A stretch of 64,000 bases of DNA, from the NCBI GenBank assembly GCA_023512835.1, contig CM042092.1:7999293-8063292 (forward strand), given 5' to 3'. The notes beneath the pieces were generated by a model. The model saw nothing but the letters and a program-made list of their open reading frames with translations, was not told the DNA's origin and ran no database searches. Source of the DNA: Taxillus chinensis (Eukaryota; Streptophyta; Magnoliopsida; Santalales; Loranthaceae). Positions 1 through 11,101 of this stretch are shown here, piece by piece. Position 1 is the stretch's first letter; each line of letters opens with the position of its first letter. The position numbers and the translations under genes are program-made.

Positions 1-1176
1 AAAGAGAAAGAGTATAGGAGTGAACGAGAGATAGCTTACTTATCACGGTCTGGCTGGGAGATGTCGGACCACCCAACAGGACTGATAACATTACTCATTT
101 GAGTGTAAGAGAATACCACCTTAGGGCTGGGCATCCAAGCTCTTCCCAAAATCGCATTTGTAACGGTACCACTAATGGAGCAATGCACGAACGAGTATCC
201 AGTGTCCTCATCTGGGGTCTTCCCTGCGTGTGCCGTTATCGTTGTATCTCCACCAGAATTCAACACATACAAATCTGTGTTCTGCAAGCGCAAAGAGTCA
301 GTACCATCATCGACGCACATTTCAACCTTAATCTAACCCTTCATATTTATATATGCATACAAACTTACCAAGAAGATTGATTTTCCATTTCCAAAGATAA
401 AATCAACAGTTCCTTCAATATAGCAATCCTTGAACAAATGGTTTCCCTTGTCATCACACAGTGTGTCCTGAAATCCATTCATTCTGCAGTTGTAGAACGC
501 CGCCTTGTCCCCGCTTACCCTCAACGCTAAGGCTTGTTCTCCTGCTTGTCCACGCGGCAGGGGCGCAGCATTCCGCACGTGTCGTAAAAATATACAAGTA
601 AAATCATTAATCATATACGGGTACGCGCATGACCCAATATAACATATTTGTTTGTACCCAATATAGCATACAAACGTCGTCAAATTAAGGTACCTTAAAG
701 ACCATGTTAACGGCCATGAAGTAATCAGACTCCACGATCAATGTGGCGCTGTCGACAGTGCCATACTGTGCTGCGGTGCCGCCAGCCACCATGGTCGCCA
801 AGTTGTTACCGGATGGCGATCCATAGAAAGTGATGAAGGGCTTGTCAAGACCAATCGTCAGCTTCTCTTCGTATACGCCACCCTCAATCAATATGATAAC
901 ACGCTGCTTATTGCCACTTGGGACACTGTTGACGGCGGCCGTGATCGTTTCAAAATGGCCTGACCCGTCCTTGCTGACCCTGATCACTTTGGCGTCGGCC
1001 TCCGCCTCAAAAAGGACCGGGTCAAGCGTGCCATTACGTGCAACGTAGCTCTTCACATTGCCATGGAACCAGATATTGAGAAAGGCCTTGTTCCTTGGGA
1101 TAACAGCAGCAGCGTCGAGGTGGACGACTATGGCAAGGAAAGCCACCGACAGGAGAGCAAAGACGTGTCTAGTCAT
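1..1176 (-). pseudogene. Pectinesterase copy A1, partial at window edge, splice acceptor lost
   Basis: Visible exons are 694-1176, 369-572 and 40-281. Exon 4, which the other copies have about 420 bp further left, lies outside the window. The protein is the PME family without a PMEI pro-region: a signal peptide of about 24 residues from the ATG at 1176, then GSGHF, EQALAL, GFQDTL, DFIFG and LGRAW motifs. A TATAAAT at 1234-1240 places the start site near 1205, so the in-frame ATG at 1212 is probably not used. The acceptor before exon 2 reads GTGCGG where A2 and A3 read GTGCAG. The next AGs, 28 and 31 bases into the exon, both shift the frame. I infer impaired splicing; the exons themselves are open. 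Confidence 0.72.
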
Positions 1177-1428
1177 ATCAATGTTAACTGGGTTTCGAAC
1201 AATTAATGACATTGTTGGCAGAGGCAAGGGGTCATTTATATGCTTGGCGGGTTCAAGTGGCGGTTGGGTAGCGTGGCATGCACGCGCTGCAAGCTCATTC
1301 GAGTTGTTCTCAATTTTGATTTGGGCTTGAAACAATGGAATTCTATTTTTGATACCTGCTTCTAAATATTAACCTTTCATGTATTTTCGTTGGAAATTCG
1401 GGTTTTTTTTCTAATGATGATAACAATA

Positions 1429-1463
1429 GTGTGTGTGTGTGTGTGTATATGTGTGTGTGAGTA

Positions 1464-1500
<37 letters not shown>

Positions 1501-1502
1501 GT
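1429..1502. repeat. (TG)n/(TA)n microsatellite upstream of PME A1
   Basis: An interrupted GT run is followed by TA repeats, about 250 bp upstream of the PME start codon. B copies have a much shorter version at the same place. Confidence 0.9.
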
Positions 1503-1982
1503 ATAATTTATCCGTAACTAAACATTTTAATTTGAGTTCCGGCCATGCCAACACAACATAGAGCTGGAATCCCGCTATTAGGATCTCTAATAATGCGGAT
1601 GCGTGTAATTGATTTGTTTAATTTGTTTAATCCTGCAAAGTCAGCAAAATTAAATAACTTTACTGTAAAATAAGAAATGCTCTTCATTTTTTTTTATAAT
1701 TAATTTTCGGATGTTAAATTTATTTTTTCCAAAATTAAACTTCGCAAGCTGACAAGCAATTTTATCTGCAAATTACTAATAATATTTAATAACAAATATA
1801 GTAAATACATATTTACTATGTTATTTATCATCACTCTATTATTAATATATGTATACGTACATTTATTAACGATGATTTGGTGTATTCTTTATAAACATAT
1901 TTATTAAGTATGTTTGATTTTAACATATTTAGTATCCAAGCACGCCCAAAGATTTTAGCATACATACTCCCAAGATTTGACC

Positions 1983-2005
1983 CAGATAGTTCACGTGACT
2001 ATCTG
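1983..2005. promoter_or_regulatory. G-box hairpin, copy A1
   Basis: Eight-base arms CAGATAGT and ACTATCTG pair perfectly around a loop containing the G-box CACGTG (1992-1997). It lies about 810 bp upstream of the PME A1 start. A regulatory role is inferred only from the G-box core and conservation in all six copies. Confidence 0.45.
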
Positions 2006-2379
2006 AATCAAACAATGAACATTATTTATTTACTGATATAGTGAGTTTGAGGTATTGGACTCAATTTCGGAGTTTAAAGCTCAACCAACCAGCCGTGCTA
2101 ATATATGTATTCGCTAGTGACATCTTTGCTTTTATTACAGGGGATGATGACATATGTTCCTTCTGAGCTACAACTTACAGTCAAAGAAACAGATTGTATA
2201 ATTGAAATCAGCAGGAATAACAGAAGATAAAGCACCCAACAAATAGTAGGCAACAATTTTTACGCAGCCAACCCCCCATTTTTCGTGACTCACTGTGCAG
2301 ATGGATCGAAGGCATCCCATCTACAACACCTACAACAACAATTTCGTCAGACACGATGTAAAATCCAAAACATGGCAGC

Positions 2380-2594
2380 CTAGGAGATAGAATGTCTCCT
2401 GTGTCTTGATGAGCTAGAGGATTTTATCTCCCCTGGTATTGGGCTATGAGAACTGCCCGATGTCTCTGAGCTCTTATTTTCTCCCTGCCCCCTACCACCA
2501 CCTAGCTGGCTTTTTCCACTCTTCAGAGATTTTCCATTTCTTCTGAATTCATCATCCTGATCTCGCTTGCCTTGTGAGAGATCTGAAACTTCCG
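2380..2594 (-). pseudogene. Duplicated 3' tail of the NPH3 gene, copy A1
   Basis: This matches the last exon of the NPH3-family gene at 39,194 up to about 39,479, and still encodes its C-terminal tail ending RHRRHSIS and stop. Relative to the intact gene it lacks about 60 bases (the LLHSRSKRIFDKLF stretch) and a further 12 bases. It has no BTB or NPH3 domain, so it is a fragment carried along by the tandem duplication. The 3' flank, about 2,150-2,379, also matches the intact gene's downstream DNA. Confidence 0.85.
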
Positions 2595-2666
2595 GGCTCT
2601 TATTTTCTCCCGTGCAACGATGTCTGCTTTGAGCAGCACTCCGAGTATTTAAGTAGGGTGACATAC

Positions 2667-2885
2667 TCAATTCACTTGTATCAGAGGTTGGGAAGGCCTA
2701 TAGGAATGGCGTGGGATGCCAATTTTACTATCCTTTGACCTATTGTCAAAGGGGTTTAAAACATGCACTGGAGGGGAAGTACTAATCAATGAATTGACCA
2801 CTTCTCTGATCTCTCCTAGTGGTGTACAGAAGCCACAAACTGAAACTACCAAAACCAGAGCCACCATTATCCAAAAACTTAGCAT
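2667..2885 (-). CDS. Small ORF with hydrophobic N-terminus, copy A1 (72 aa)
   Basis: The ORF starts at an ATG and begins MLSFWIMVALVLVVSVCG, which looks like a signal peptide or membrane anchor. A hydrophilic part follows with LNPFDNRSKD and PRHSYRPSQP. I do not recognise the family. The B copies encode the same protein with an 18-base in-frame deletion (66 aa), whereas A2 and A3 carry a one-base insertion that breaks the frame. It ends a few bases from the point where the NPH3-tail piece begins. It may be a real short secreted protein, one exon of a larger gene, or chance. Confidence 0.3.
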   Translation of the reverse strand: MLSFWIMVALVLVVSVCGFCTPLGEIREVVNSLISTSPPVHVLNPFDNRSKDSKIGIPRHSYRPSQPLIQVN

Positions 2886-3259
2886 AAACAGAGATTTGGT
2901 ATAAGATACGATGACAGGATAAGTTATCCAAAGCTAATAATAGGTTATCTAGCTAACATTGGTAAACACACTGCGCTTATCTGATCAGGAACAGTGATCA
3001 GCACCCACATCAACAATGGTAGGCTAGTTTCATTACATGCCATGCAAAAAGTGAATCATAGACGATCATAAAGAGGTATTAAGATAATTTATATGCGAAT
3101 CAAAGTAACAATGCTCCAAATTTAATTTCATTGTACTTGATTTCATAGTTGTCCACCACTTCCACATGCTTTTTAGTTTAATTTCATTGTACTTGTTTTC
3201 ATAGTTGTCCAAATTTAAACAAAGTAACAATGCTCCAAATCAGGTTTTGAGGCGCAGTT

Positions 3260-3300
3260 AAAGAAGAAGAAGAAGAAGGAGGAGGAGGAGGAGGAGGAGG
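3260..3300. repeat. (GAA)n(GGA)n microsatellite
   Basis: An AAG-repeat run passes into GGA repeats about 430 bp downstream of the SIN3-like stop. B copies have a pure GAA run. Its length differs between copies. Confidence 0.9.
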
Positions 3301-3733
3301 ACAACTGGTACACACTAATAGAACTGGTCAGAAATACATTCCAATCCGGCGAAAGCCAAATAAATGACAGAAGAAAACCCACTTTACTGGAAGAGCTTTA
3401 GTTTAATCTCTATTTAAGTAAATGTATTTGTTTCAAAAACAAAACAAAAAACAAAAACAATTCGGATGGATGTACTAATCACTCAAAAATTGACCGAGGT
3501 CAGCGGCCTTTGCATCAATACTCATGTTCCCATTCAATTCATTCAGACGTTACATACAAATAAATCCTTTTTGGAGTGTAAAAATTAAACAAGTTGGAAT
3601 TCAATTTGTCTGATAACTAAAGTTTTTTTTTTTTTTGATACGCGTTTAATAACAACAGTTTTCAACTTTTGAACGTGCTCACATGAGAAAAGCGAATAGA
3701 AATACAGAGGGTATATAAAGATCCGAACATTCA

Positions 3734-4687
3734 TCAGGTGCCAATCTTCCTCATTGACTGGCTGTCTCTCTTCCACTTCTCCAACTTCTGCTCCAACCGC
3801 CTCATCACCACCGGAAGATTCCTCCGGGGATTCCGGCGCAACGCCTCCATGGCCTCAAGGCAGTGATCTCTGGCGTACAACTTCTCAATGGTCCTTCTCT
3901 GATGAATCGTGAAATGGGTTTCCAGCTCCATCTCCATCACCATCCCTCGGTCGCCCTCGTCTCCCATCTCCACCAATTCCAAGCAGGCCTTCGCCGCCTC
4001 CACCGTGGACTTGAGATACGATCCCATCATGTCCATCTCAAACCTCTCCTCCTCCCACCTCCAATGCTTGTCCCTGTCTCCGTAGTCCACCCGATGATCC
4101 CCATTCCTCCTCTTTGCCGCCGGAGGCTCTGCTTCGCCGTGCTCCGGCGACCGCTTCCGTTTTCCCGAATCCTTCTTGCTGTCGATCTCAACCTCCGGCG
4201 GGGAGACCGTTCCAAAGAGGATTTTACGCAACGGGTCGAGGACGTCCTGGTGATGGCGGAACAGATGGATCAGCTCCGGCCACGCGGCGGCGTACCCGTC
4301 GCTGTCGTCGGCATGGTTCTTGACGGTGTGAAGGAAGGATTCGTAGAGGCCCTCGTTTCGCCGGAAACGAACCTTGAGCGTGTTGACGAAGTCGATGACA
4401 TCGTAGAAGGCGGGCGGTGTTGTCGGTGGGGGTGCGAGTTGATGATGAGGACGGCGGTCGGGGACGATCTTGTAGGCGCCGGGGAGGAGGGCGTTGAAGT
4501 GGAGTATCAAGTTGGGGTTGTGATTGGAGAGGAGGTGGGCGACGAAATCGCAGTAGCCGTTGAACCAAGAGTGAGGTTCGCGGATGAGGGCGAGCAATCG
4601 CCGGTATGTTTCCGGCGACTCGGACTCTAAGCTCTCGATGAAGGACCGAGCATCCATTAGCTTCAACGTCATGGCGGAGCGATGCAT
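3734..4687 (-). CDS. SIN3-like protein with two PAH domains, copy A1 (317 aa, intronless)
   Basis: PAH1 spans about residues 10-74 (DARSFIESL, then NPNLILHFNALLPGAYKI, as in SIN3). PAH2 spans about 93-158 (AFYDVIDFVNTLKVRF, HHQDVLDPLRKIL). A basic nuclear-localisation-like stretch, KRKRSPEH to AAKRR, lies at 176-194. Residues 262-306 (YARDHCLEAMEAL, LPVVMRRLEQK) resemble the end of the SIN3 HDAC-interaction domain. Full plant SIN3-like proteins exceed 1,000 residues; PAH3, most of the HID and the C-terminal half are absent. SIN3 is the scaffold of a histone deacetylase corepressor, so this short form might bind PAH ligands in the nucleus without a full complex (inference). A TATATAAA lies at 4735-4742. 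A 14-base duplication in the leader of this copy only lengthens the TATA-to-ATG spacing. The second Met (MTLKLMDAR) is a possible alternative start. Confidence 0.88.
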   Translation of the reverse strand: MHRSAMTLKLMDARSFIESLESESPETYRRLLALIREPHSWFNGYCDFVAHLLSNHNPNLILHFNALLPGAYKIVPDRRPHHQLAPPPTTPPAFYDVIDFVNTLKVRFRRNEGLYESFLHTVKNHADDSDGYAAAWPELIHLFRHHQDVLDPLRKILFGTVSPPEVEIDSKKDSGKRKRSPEHGEAEPPAAKRRNGDHRVDYGDRDKHWRWEEERFEMDMMGSYLKSTVEAAKACLELVEMGDEGDRGMVMEMELETHFTIHQRRTIEKLYARDHCLEAMEALRRNPRRNLPVVMRRLEQKLEKWKRDSQSMRKIGT

Positions 4688-5351
4688 TCAGTCTGATTGA
4701 ATGACTGGAACTGAATGACTGGAACTGAACCAAATTTATATATTGAAACCCATTTTTATTAATAATGGCAACTTTATAATAATGGAAACATTTGTCTGAT
4801 TGAAAAAAGGAAACCCTACTAAATTCTAATATACTGCCGCGCTCTCTCTATACATATATAAGGCGGGAAAGTGAGAAAATACAAATACGATATTATGGGG
4901 TTCAACAAACTCCTTGACAGCTGATTAAATTTGGCTTAAATCCTATCCGGTTCTTCATTTTCGTGCAAGCAAGCAAACATCACATTTACTAAGATTAGAA
5001 ACATATTTATTAATATTAGAAAAATAATTACCAAATCTAAAAAAAAACATGTATATTTAATAAACATATTTATTAAAAAAAAATTGATTTATTTAGAATG
5101 AAGGTAATGATTCTAAACATCGCGATTTGAGTTTTTATGAGAATCGAGTTCTTTGGAAACTTGATATAGATTAATTTTTCACCTCTCCACTGGTCTTATT
5201 AAACATTGGTAATGGATATATATATATATATATATATATGAAAAATCAATCTTAATTATTTTTACCGTTCTTCTCATATTCCTTTTTTGTCTTCTTCTCG
5301 GCCTATTTACGGGGTTAAACCTCCTTGTGGCTATTATAAACTTAATATCAT

Positions 5352-6073
5352 AGGTCAACGGGTCGAAAGTCAACAGTCAACGAATCAGAGGTCAACAATT
5401 GAAGGTTTAGGATCGAAGGGTCAAAGGTTCAAAAGTTAAAGGTGGGAGGATCGAAGATCAAGAGTCGAAGGTCAATCCTTAAAGACTTGAACGCCTCCTC
5501 AGTCGAAGACTAAAAAGGATTCAGGGCTTCGAATAGTCTTTGAGTCTTTTAGTTTAGTTTTTTTTTTTAACTTTTAATTACCCTTTACCCCCACCAAAAC
5601 GCTAAAATGGATGAACTTTTGAGATTGTTTGAAAAGACCCGTATTCGCTTAAATAGACGTTTTAGATTATTTCACATAAGCACATTTTTGGGCAGTTTGA
5701 CCAAGGGCATTGACCGTCATTTGAAAAGTTTGACTTTTTTCGATGCAAATTGTTTTGGCAATAACCTCTTCGTTTCAAGTCGGAATTGAGCACGGTCAAG
5801 TACATTAGTCTCCAAATTTCACCCTCAATCATCTGGTGTTGGCCTTGGGGCACTTTAATATCTCGTAGTAGAGGTTCTCAATTTTGGACTTCCCTGTTCG
5901 TGTCACAGTGTATCCATCTTGCACAAATTTGTTTAATATCAGCTCCAGACCTGGGACCGACTCCACGGTAGTGGGGGATCTTCCTATTCAACAAAATATG
6001 TCGTGGGCAGATAAATATAAGAAATAGGGTTAGTATTTCTAACCCGGACGAAATGGAGTGCAACAATTATTTT
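5352..6073. mobile_element. A-half-specific insertion of about 720 bp, copy A1
   Basis: This is present in A halves and absent from B halves at the same point. It is flanked by two diverged copies of the same roughly 90-base sequence (5,264-5,351 and from 6,071), both the 5' part of the RNase H relic. It contains a series of GGTCAA/GTCAAC words at 5,363-5,490 and no convincing ORF. It could be a degenerate transposon or a local duplication with filler DNA; no terminal repeats diagnostic of a class are visible. Confidence 0.4.
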
Positions 6074-6376
6074 CACCGTTCTTCTCATATTCCTCCTTTA
6101 CCTTCTTCTAAGCCTATTCATTGGGTCAAACCTGCTCGTGGCCGTTACAAACATAATGTGAATGGGATTTTCAACTACTCCATTGGTAAAGCAGGTCATG
6201 GAGAATTGTGAGGGATTCCAAGGGAAAGGTACTTTTCTTCTGTTATATGCCTTTTCTTTTGGTGGCTAATTAATGATGCTTTTCCAATAGAAGTTTTAAC
6301 TCTACATAAAGCCCTTAGCCTATGCCTTGATTTCAATATTGGTCTGGATATATTTCTATCCACCCCTAGCCAATAG
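6074..6376 (+). pseudogene. Retroelement RNase H-domain relic, copy A1
   Basis: Translating from 6,074 gives HRSSHIP, PIHWVKPARGRYKHNVNG, then a broken frame, then EVLTLHKALSLCLDFNIGLD. This is the layout of the plant RVT_3-type RNase H domain found at the end of non-LTR polyproteins (W.KP..G..K.NVDG, later an acidic residue in an E..AL..L helix). The catalytic VDG Asp reads Asn here and stop codons interrupt the frame. Nothing else of the element is recognisable. Confidence 0.6.
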
Positions 6377-7074
6377 TTACAAATGGGAGAGATTGTTAGT
6401 TTCAGCTTTGTATTGGTCGTAGTTATTGTTACATAATGGTAATGGGGTGACAAGTAAGCAATACATGAAAAGAAGACCTTGAAGTGTTAACAATCGAAGT
6501 CTATTAGTCAATCAACATACATTACTAATTGAAGATGTTATGGTTAGTATAACCGAATAACTTCATAAAATTGAATGATCTCATTTAGGTGAGCTCGTAA
6601 AAGAAGTTTAAATGTGAACAAACCTCAACCGGCTAGGTTAAGGACTTCAAAATATAGCTTGAATAGGATTTGGTTCAGAGATTGTCTTCAAAATTGCCTT
6701 TCATGCGTTAAGCTATCAAAAAAGTCTAGTATACGACATAAATGTATATCAAATGATATTATTTACTATTAATTCATTTCATTCAAAAGAAATTGAACCA
6801 TGGATTGAAACAATACAACTACAATATCAAAACAAGGCTACTACTTGTTTGCTTCCCAAATTTGCAGCTCTAATTATAGCTACACCCATACGATTTAGGA
6901 ATATCAACTACATCATTTGTGGCGAATGAACACAATAAAAATAATAATAGCAGAATACAACCCTTTTCGACATAGGGTTACAAAATAAGTTGACCCGTGG
7001 CACCGCTTTGCAAGAAAAAAAATGATTTCGAATCACCGCGTACTATTTTTCCTCTTGCATGAGCCATGGAGGCA

Positions 7075-8859
7075 TTACTTCATGCGAGGAGGAAGCAGCC
7101 ATTTAGAAGCACCAATCCACTCAAGAGAGAGGTAGGGTTGGACACTTTCGTGACTCAACAGCTTTGAGAAAGGAGCTCTTTTTGCTCTATTGGCTCCTTG
7201 TCCCATGTTCATGTATTCCCCAAAAAATAGCATCCTGCAACATTATTTAATTATTTTATAATTGAAGGTAAATTTTATACTGACACAAGATCAAGCAAGA
7301 AAATATAAAATTTGAATGGTCATATAATTTTTCAAACCACAGTCAAAAGATCATACATATATTGAGTAATAAAAGTTATATTCTACATCTCAATGTGTCC
7401 ATTTCCAACCGTAAAGGCAAAAGCTATTTTCACGTACCGTAGTTTGGAGGGAGGGTTAAGCAAAGCGGGGAGTATAAGCCAACACATGTATAAGCCAACA
7501 CATGCATAATCTTAGAAGTTTTACATTACAGCAAATCGAGGCAAAAACTATTTTCCCAAACATTTTGCTCGGGTTTTGGGAAAGAACAAATATACTTTTA
7601 AAACTTACAATGCATCAGACACCGTATTTCCCATGCAGTAATTTGTTACCTCATAAAAAATTAAAAGAGAAAGAGTATAGGAGTAAATGAGATAGAGCTT
7701 ACTTATCACGGTCTGGCTGGGAGATGTCGGACCACCCAACAGGGCTGATGACGTTGCTCATTTGAGTGTAAGAGAATACCACCTTAGGGCTGGGCATCCA
7801 AGCTCTTCCCAGAATCGCATTTGTAACAGTACCACTAATGGAGCAATGCACGAACGAGTATCCAGGTGTCCTCATTTGGGGTCTTCCTTGCATGCGCCGT
7901 TATCGTCGTGTCTCCCCCAGAATTCAGCACATACAAATCCGTGTTCTGCAAGCACAAAGAATCAATACCTTCATCATCGACGCACGTTTCAACCTTAATC
8001 TAACCCTTCATATTTAATTTGTAAGACATTATTATATGCATACAAACTTACTAAGAAGATTGATTTTCCATTTCCAAAGATAAAATCAACAGTTCCTTCA
8101 ATATAGCAATCCTTGAACAAATGGTTTCCCTTGTCATCACACAGTGTGTCCTGAAATCCATTCATTCTGCAGTTGTAGAACGCCGCCTTGTCCCCGCTTA
8201 CCCTCAACGCTAAGGCTTGTTCTCCTTCTTGTCCACGCGGCAGGGGCGCAGCATTCTACACGTGTCGTAGAAATATATAAGTTAAATCATTAATCATATA
8301 TGGGTACGCGCATGACCCTATATAACATACTTGTTTGTACCCAATATAGCATACAAACGTCGTCAAATTAAGGTACCTTAAAGACCATGTTAACGGCCAT
8401 GAAGTAATCAGACTCCACGATCAATGTGGCACTGTCGACAGTTCCGTACTGTGCTGCGGTGCCGCCAGCCACCATGGTCGCCAAGTTGTTACCGGATGGC
8501 GACCCATAGAAAGTGATGAAGGGCTTGTCAAGACCAATCGTCAGCTTCTCTTCGTATACGCCACCCTCAATCAATATGATAACACGCTGCTTATTTCCAC
8601 TTGGGACACTGTTGACGGCGGCCGTGATCGTTTCAAAATGGCCTGACCCGTCCTTGCTGACCCTGATCACTTTGGCGTCGGCCTCCGCCTCAAAAAGGAC
8701 CGGGTCAAGCGTGCCATTACGTGCAACGTAGCTCTTCACATTGCCATGGAACCAGATATTGAGAAAGGCCTTGTTCCTTGGGATAACAGCAGCAGCGTCG
8801 AGGTGGACGACAATGGCGAGGAAGGCCACCGACAGGAGAGCAAAGACGTGGCTAGTCAT
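7075..8859 (-). pseudogene. Pectinesterase copy B1, frameshifted in exon 3
   Basis: Exons are 8377-8859, 8052-8255, 7703-7945 and 7075-7234. Exon 4 is short and encodes [17 protein letters not shown] to the end, WLLPPRMK. Exon 3 is 243 bases here but 242 in every other copy. An extra G in CCAGGTGTCC near 7,864-7,868 shifts the frame just before GYSFVHC, so the LGRAW active-site Arg would be lost. Exons 1, 2 and 4 are open and all splice sites are GT-AG. A TATA box lies just upstream of 8,895, so the ATG at 8859 is preferred. Intron 3 (468 bases) contains a short repeated block near 7,450-7,510. I infer a recently dead copy, since B2 is otherwise nearly identical. Confidence 0.82.
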
Positions 8860-9775
8860 ATCAATGTTAACTGGGTTTGGAACAATTAATGACATTGTTG
8901 GCGGAGGCAAGGGGTCATTTATAATTATGCTTGGCGGGTTCAAGTGGTGGTTGGGTAGCGTGACATGCACGCGCTGCAAGCTCGTTCGAGTTGTTCTCAA
9001 TTTTGATTTGGGCCTATATTTGAAACAATGGCATTCTATTTTTGATACCAGCTTCTAAATATTAGCCTTTCACGTATTTTCGTTGGAAATTCGGGTTTTT
9101 TTTTCTAATGATAACTATAGTGTATGTGTGTGTGTGTGTTTATATATATAAATTATCCGTAAGTAAACATTTTAATTTGAGTCCCGGCCAACACAACATA
9201 GAGCTGGAATCCCGCTATTAGGATCTCTAAACAGGTTGGAATTCAATTTGTCTAATCCTTATATGCTTTGTTCAATTTTACCTAATCCTTATTGGCTTTG
9301 TATTGTTGAAACAAAAGAATCCTACTACAAATCAAGATGTTTAATTTGTTTCAGAGTCAGCAAAATTAAAGAACTCTATTGTAAAATAAGAAATACTCTT
9401 CATTTTTTATTATAATTAATTTTCGGGTTGTTAAATTTATTTTTTACAGAACCAAACTTCCCAATATGACAAGCAATTTTATCTTCAAATTACTAATAAT
9501 ATTTAATAACAAATATAGTAAATACATATTTACCATGTTATTTATCGTCACTCTATTATTAATATATGTATATGTACATTTATTAACGATATATTAACAC
9601 ATACATATACTAAATCTGGTACTAAATGTAAGGATGCATTAAATATCTATTCTTGCTTCAAAACGTGATTTGGTGTATTCTTTATAAACATATTTATTAA
9701 GTATGTTTGATTTTAACATATTTAGTATCCAAGCACGCCCAAAGATTTTAGCATGCATACTCCCAAGATTTGACC

Positions 9776-9798
9776 CAGATAGTTCACGTGACTATCTG
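9776..9798. promoter_or_regulatory. G-box hairpin, copy B1
   Basis: The arms CAGATAGT and ACTATCTG flank the CACGTG-containing loop, identical to copy A1. Confidence 0.45.
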
Positions 9799-10044
9799 AA
9801 TCAAACAATGAACATTATTTATTTACTGATATAGTGAGTTTGAGGTATTGAACTCAATTTCAGAGTTTAAAGCTCAACCAACCAACCGTGCTAATACATG
9901 TATTCGCTAGTGACTGCTTTGCTTTTATTACTGGGGATGATGATATATGTTCCTTCTGAGGTACAACTTACAGTCAAAGAAACAGATTGTATAATTGAAA
10001 TCAGCAGGAATAACAGATTGTATAATTTAAGTAGGGTGACATAC

Positions 10045-10245
10045 TCAATTCACTGGTATCAGAGGTTGGGAAGGCCTATAGGAACGGTGTGGGATGCCAA
10101 TTTTACCATCCGAATTTAAAAATTGCACTGGATGGAAAGTATTAATCAATGAATTGACCACTTCTCTGATCTCTCCTTGTGGTGTACAGAAGCCACAAAC
10201 TGAAACTACCAAAACCAGAGCCACCATTATCCAAAAACTTAGCAT
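10045..10245 (-). CDS. Small ORF with hydrophobic N-terminus, copy B1 (66 aa)
   Basis: It has the same MLSFWIMVALVLVVSVCG start as copy A1, with an 18-base in-frame deletion and several substitutions further on (FLNSDGKIGIPHRSY). The NPH3-tail piece that follows this ORF in the A halves is missing. A 14-base repeat, CAGATTGTATAATT, marks that junction at 9,980-10,030. Function unknown. Confidence 0.3.
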   Translation of the reverse strand: MLSFWIMVALVLVVSVCGFCTPQGEIREVVNSLINTFHPVQFLNSDGKIGIPHRSYRPSQPLIPVN

Positions 10246-11101
10246 AAACAGAGATTTGGTATAAGCTACGATGACAGGATAACTTATCCAAAGCTAAGAA
10301 TAGGTTATCTAGCTAACAATAGTAAACGCACTGCGCTTATCTGATCAGGAACGGGATGTGATCATCACCCACATCAACAATGGCAGGCTAGTTTCATTAC
10401 GTGCCATGTAAAAAGTGAATCAAAGATGACCATAAAGAGATATTAAGATAATTTATATGCGAATCAAAGTAACAATGCTCCAAATTTAATTTCATTTTAC
10501 TTGATTTCATAGTTGTCCACCACTTCCACATGCTTTGTGGTTTGATTATTGTTCTTTGGCTTCACTACATTCAGACTTGGACAGCGTAAACCAAATATAG
10601 GCAAATCAGGTTGTGAGGCGCAGTTAGAAGAAGAAGAAGAAGAAGAAGAAGAAGAAGAATGTCAAGAGTGAAGTAAAATTCTTTTCCTTCAAATGTGAAA
10701 AAAGGTACACACTAATAGAACTGGTCAGAAATACATTCCAAGCCTGCGCAATCCAAAACTTCAGTTTAATCTCTGATTAAGTAAATGTATTTGTTTCAAA
10801 AAAAAAGCAGAAAACAATTCGGATGGGTGTACTAATCACTCAAAAGATTGAGCAAGGTCAGCGGCCTTTGCATCAATACTCATGTTCCCATTCAATTCAT
10901 TCAGACGTTACATACAAATAAATCCTTTTTGAAGTGTAAAAATTAAACAAGTTGGAATTCAATTTGTCTGATAACTAAAGTTTTTTTTTTTTTTTTTGGA
11001 TACGCGTTTCATAACAACAGTTTTCAACTTTTGAACGTGCTCACATGAGAAAAACGAATAGAAATATTCCTAAAGATCCGAACATTCATGATGATCATTC
11101 A

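Noticed and set aside
1177..1335. N-terminal extension of the PME frame to 1335 (and to 9000 in B)
   Set aside because: The TATA box at 1234-1240 lies inside this extension, the extension differs between A and B, and a signal peptide follows directly from the ATG at 1176.
1429..1502. Repeat arrays considered as CRISPR-like
   Set aside because: These are dinucleotide microsatellites in a plant nuclear genome; no repeat-spacer structure exists anywhere in the window.
3863..4630. Long plus-strand ORF (255 codons, and 251 in B copies) opposite the SIN3-like genes
   Set aside because: It is antisense to a convincing PAH-domain protein. Its sequence is low-complexity (His/Leu/Val-rich) with no family features, and arises from the GC-rich codon pattern of the true gene.
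10054..10064. TGGTATCAGAG, resembling an LTR-element primer-binding site for initiator tRNA
   Set aside because: There is no LTR upstream, no polypurine tract or coding region downstream, and the A copies have a changed base (TTGTATCAGAG).
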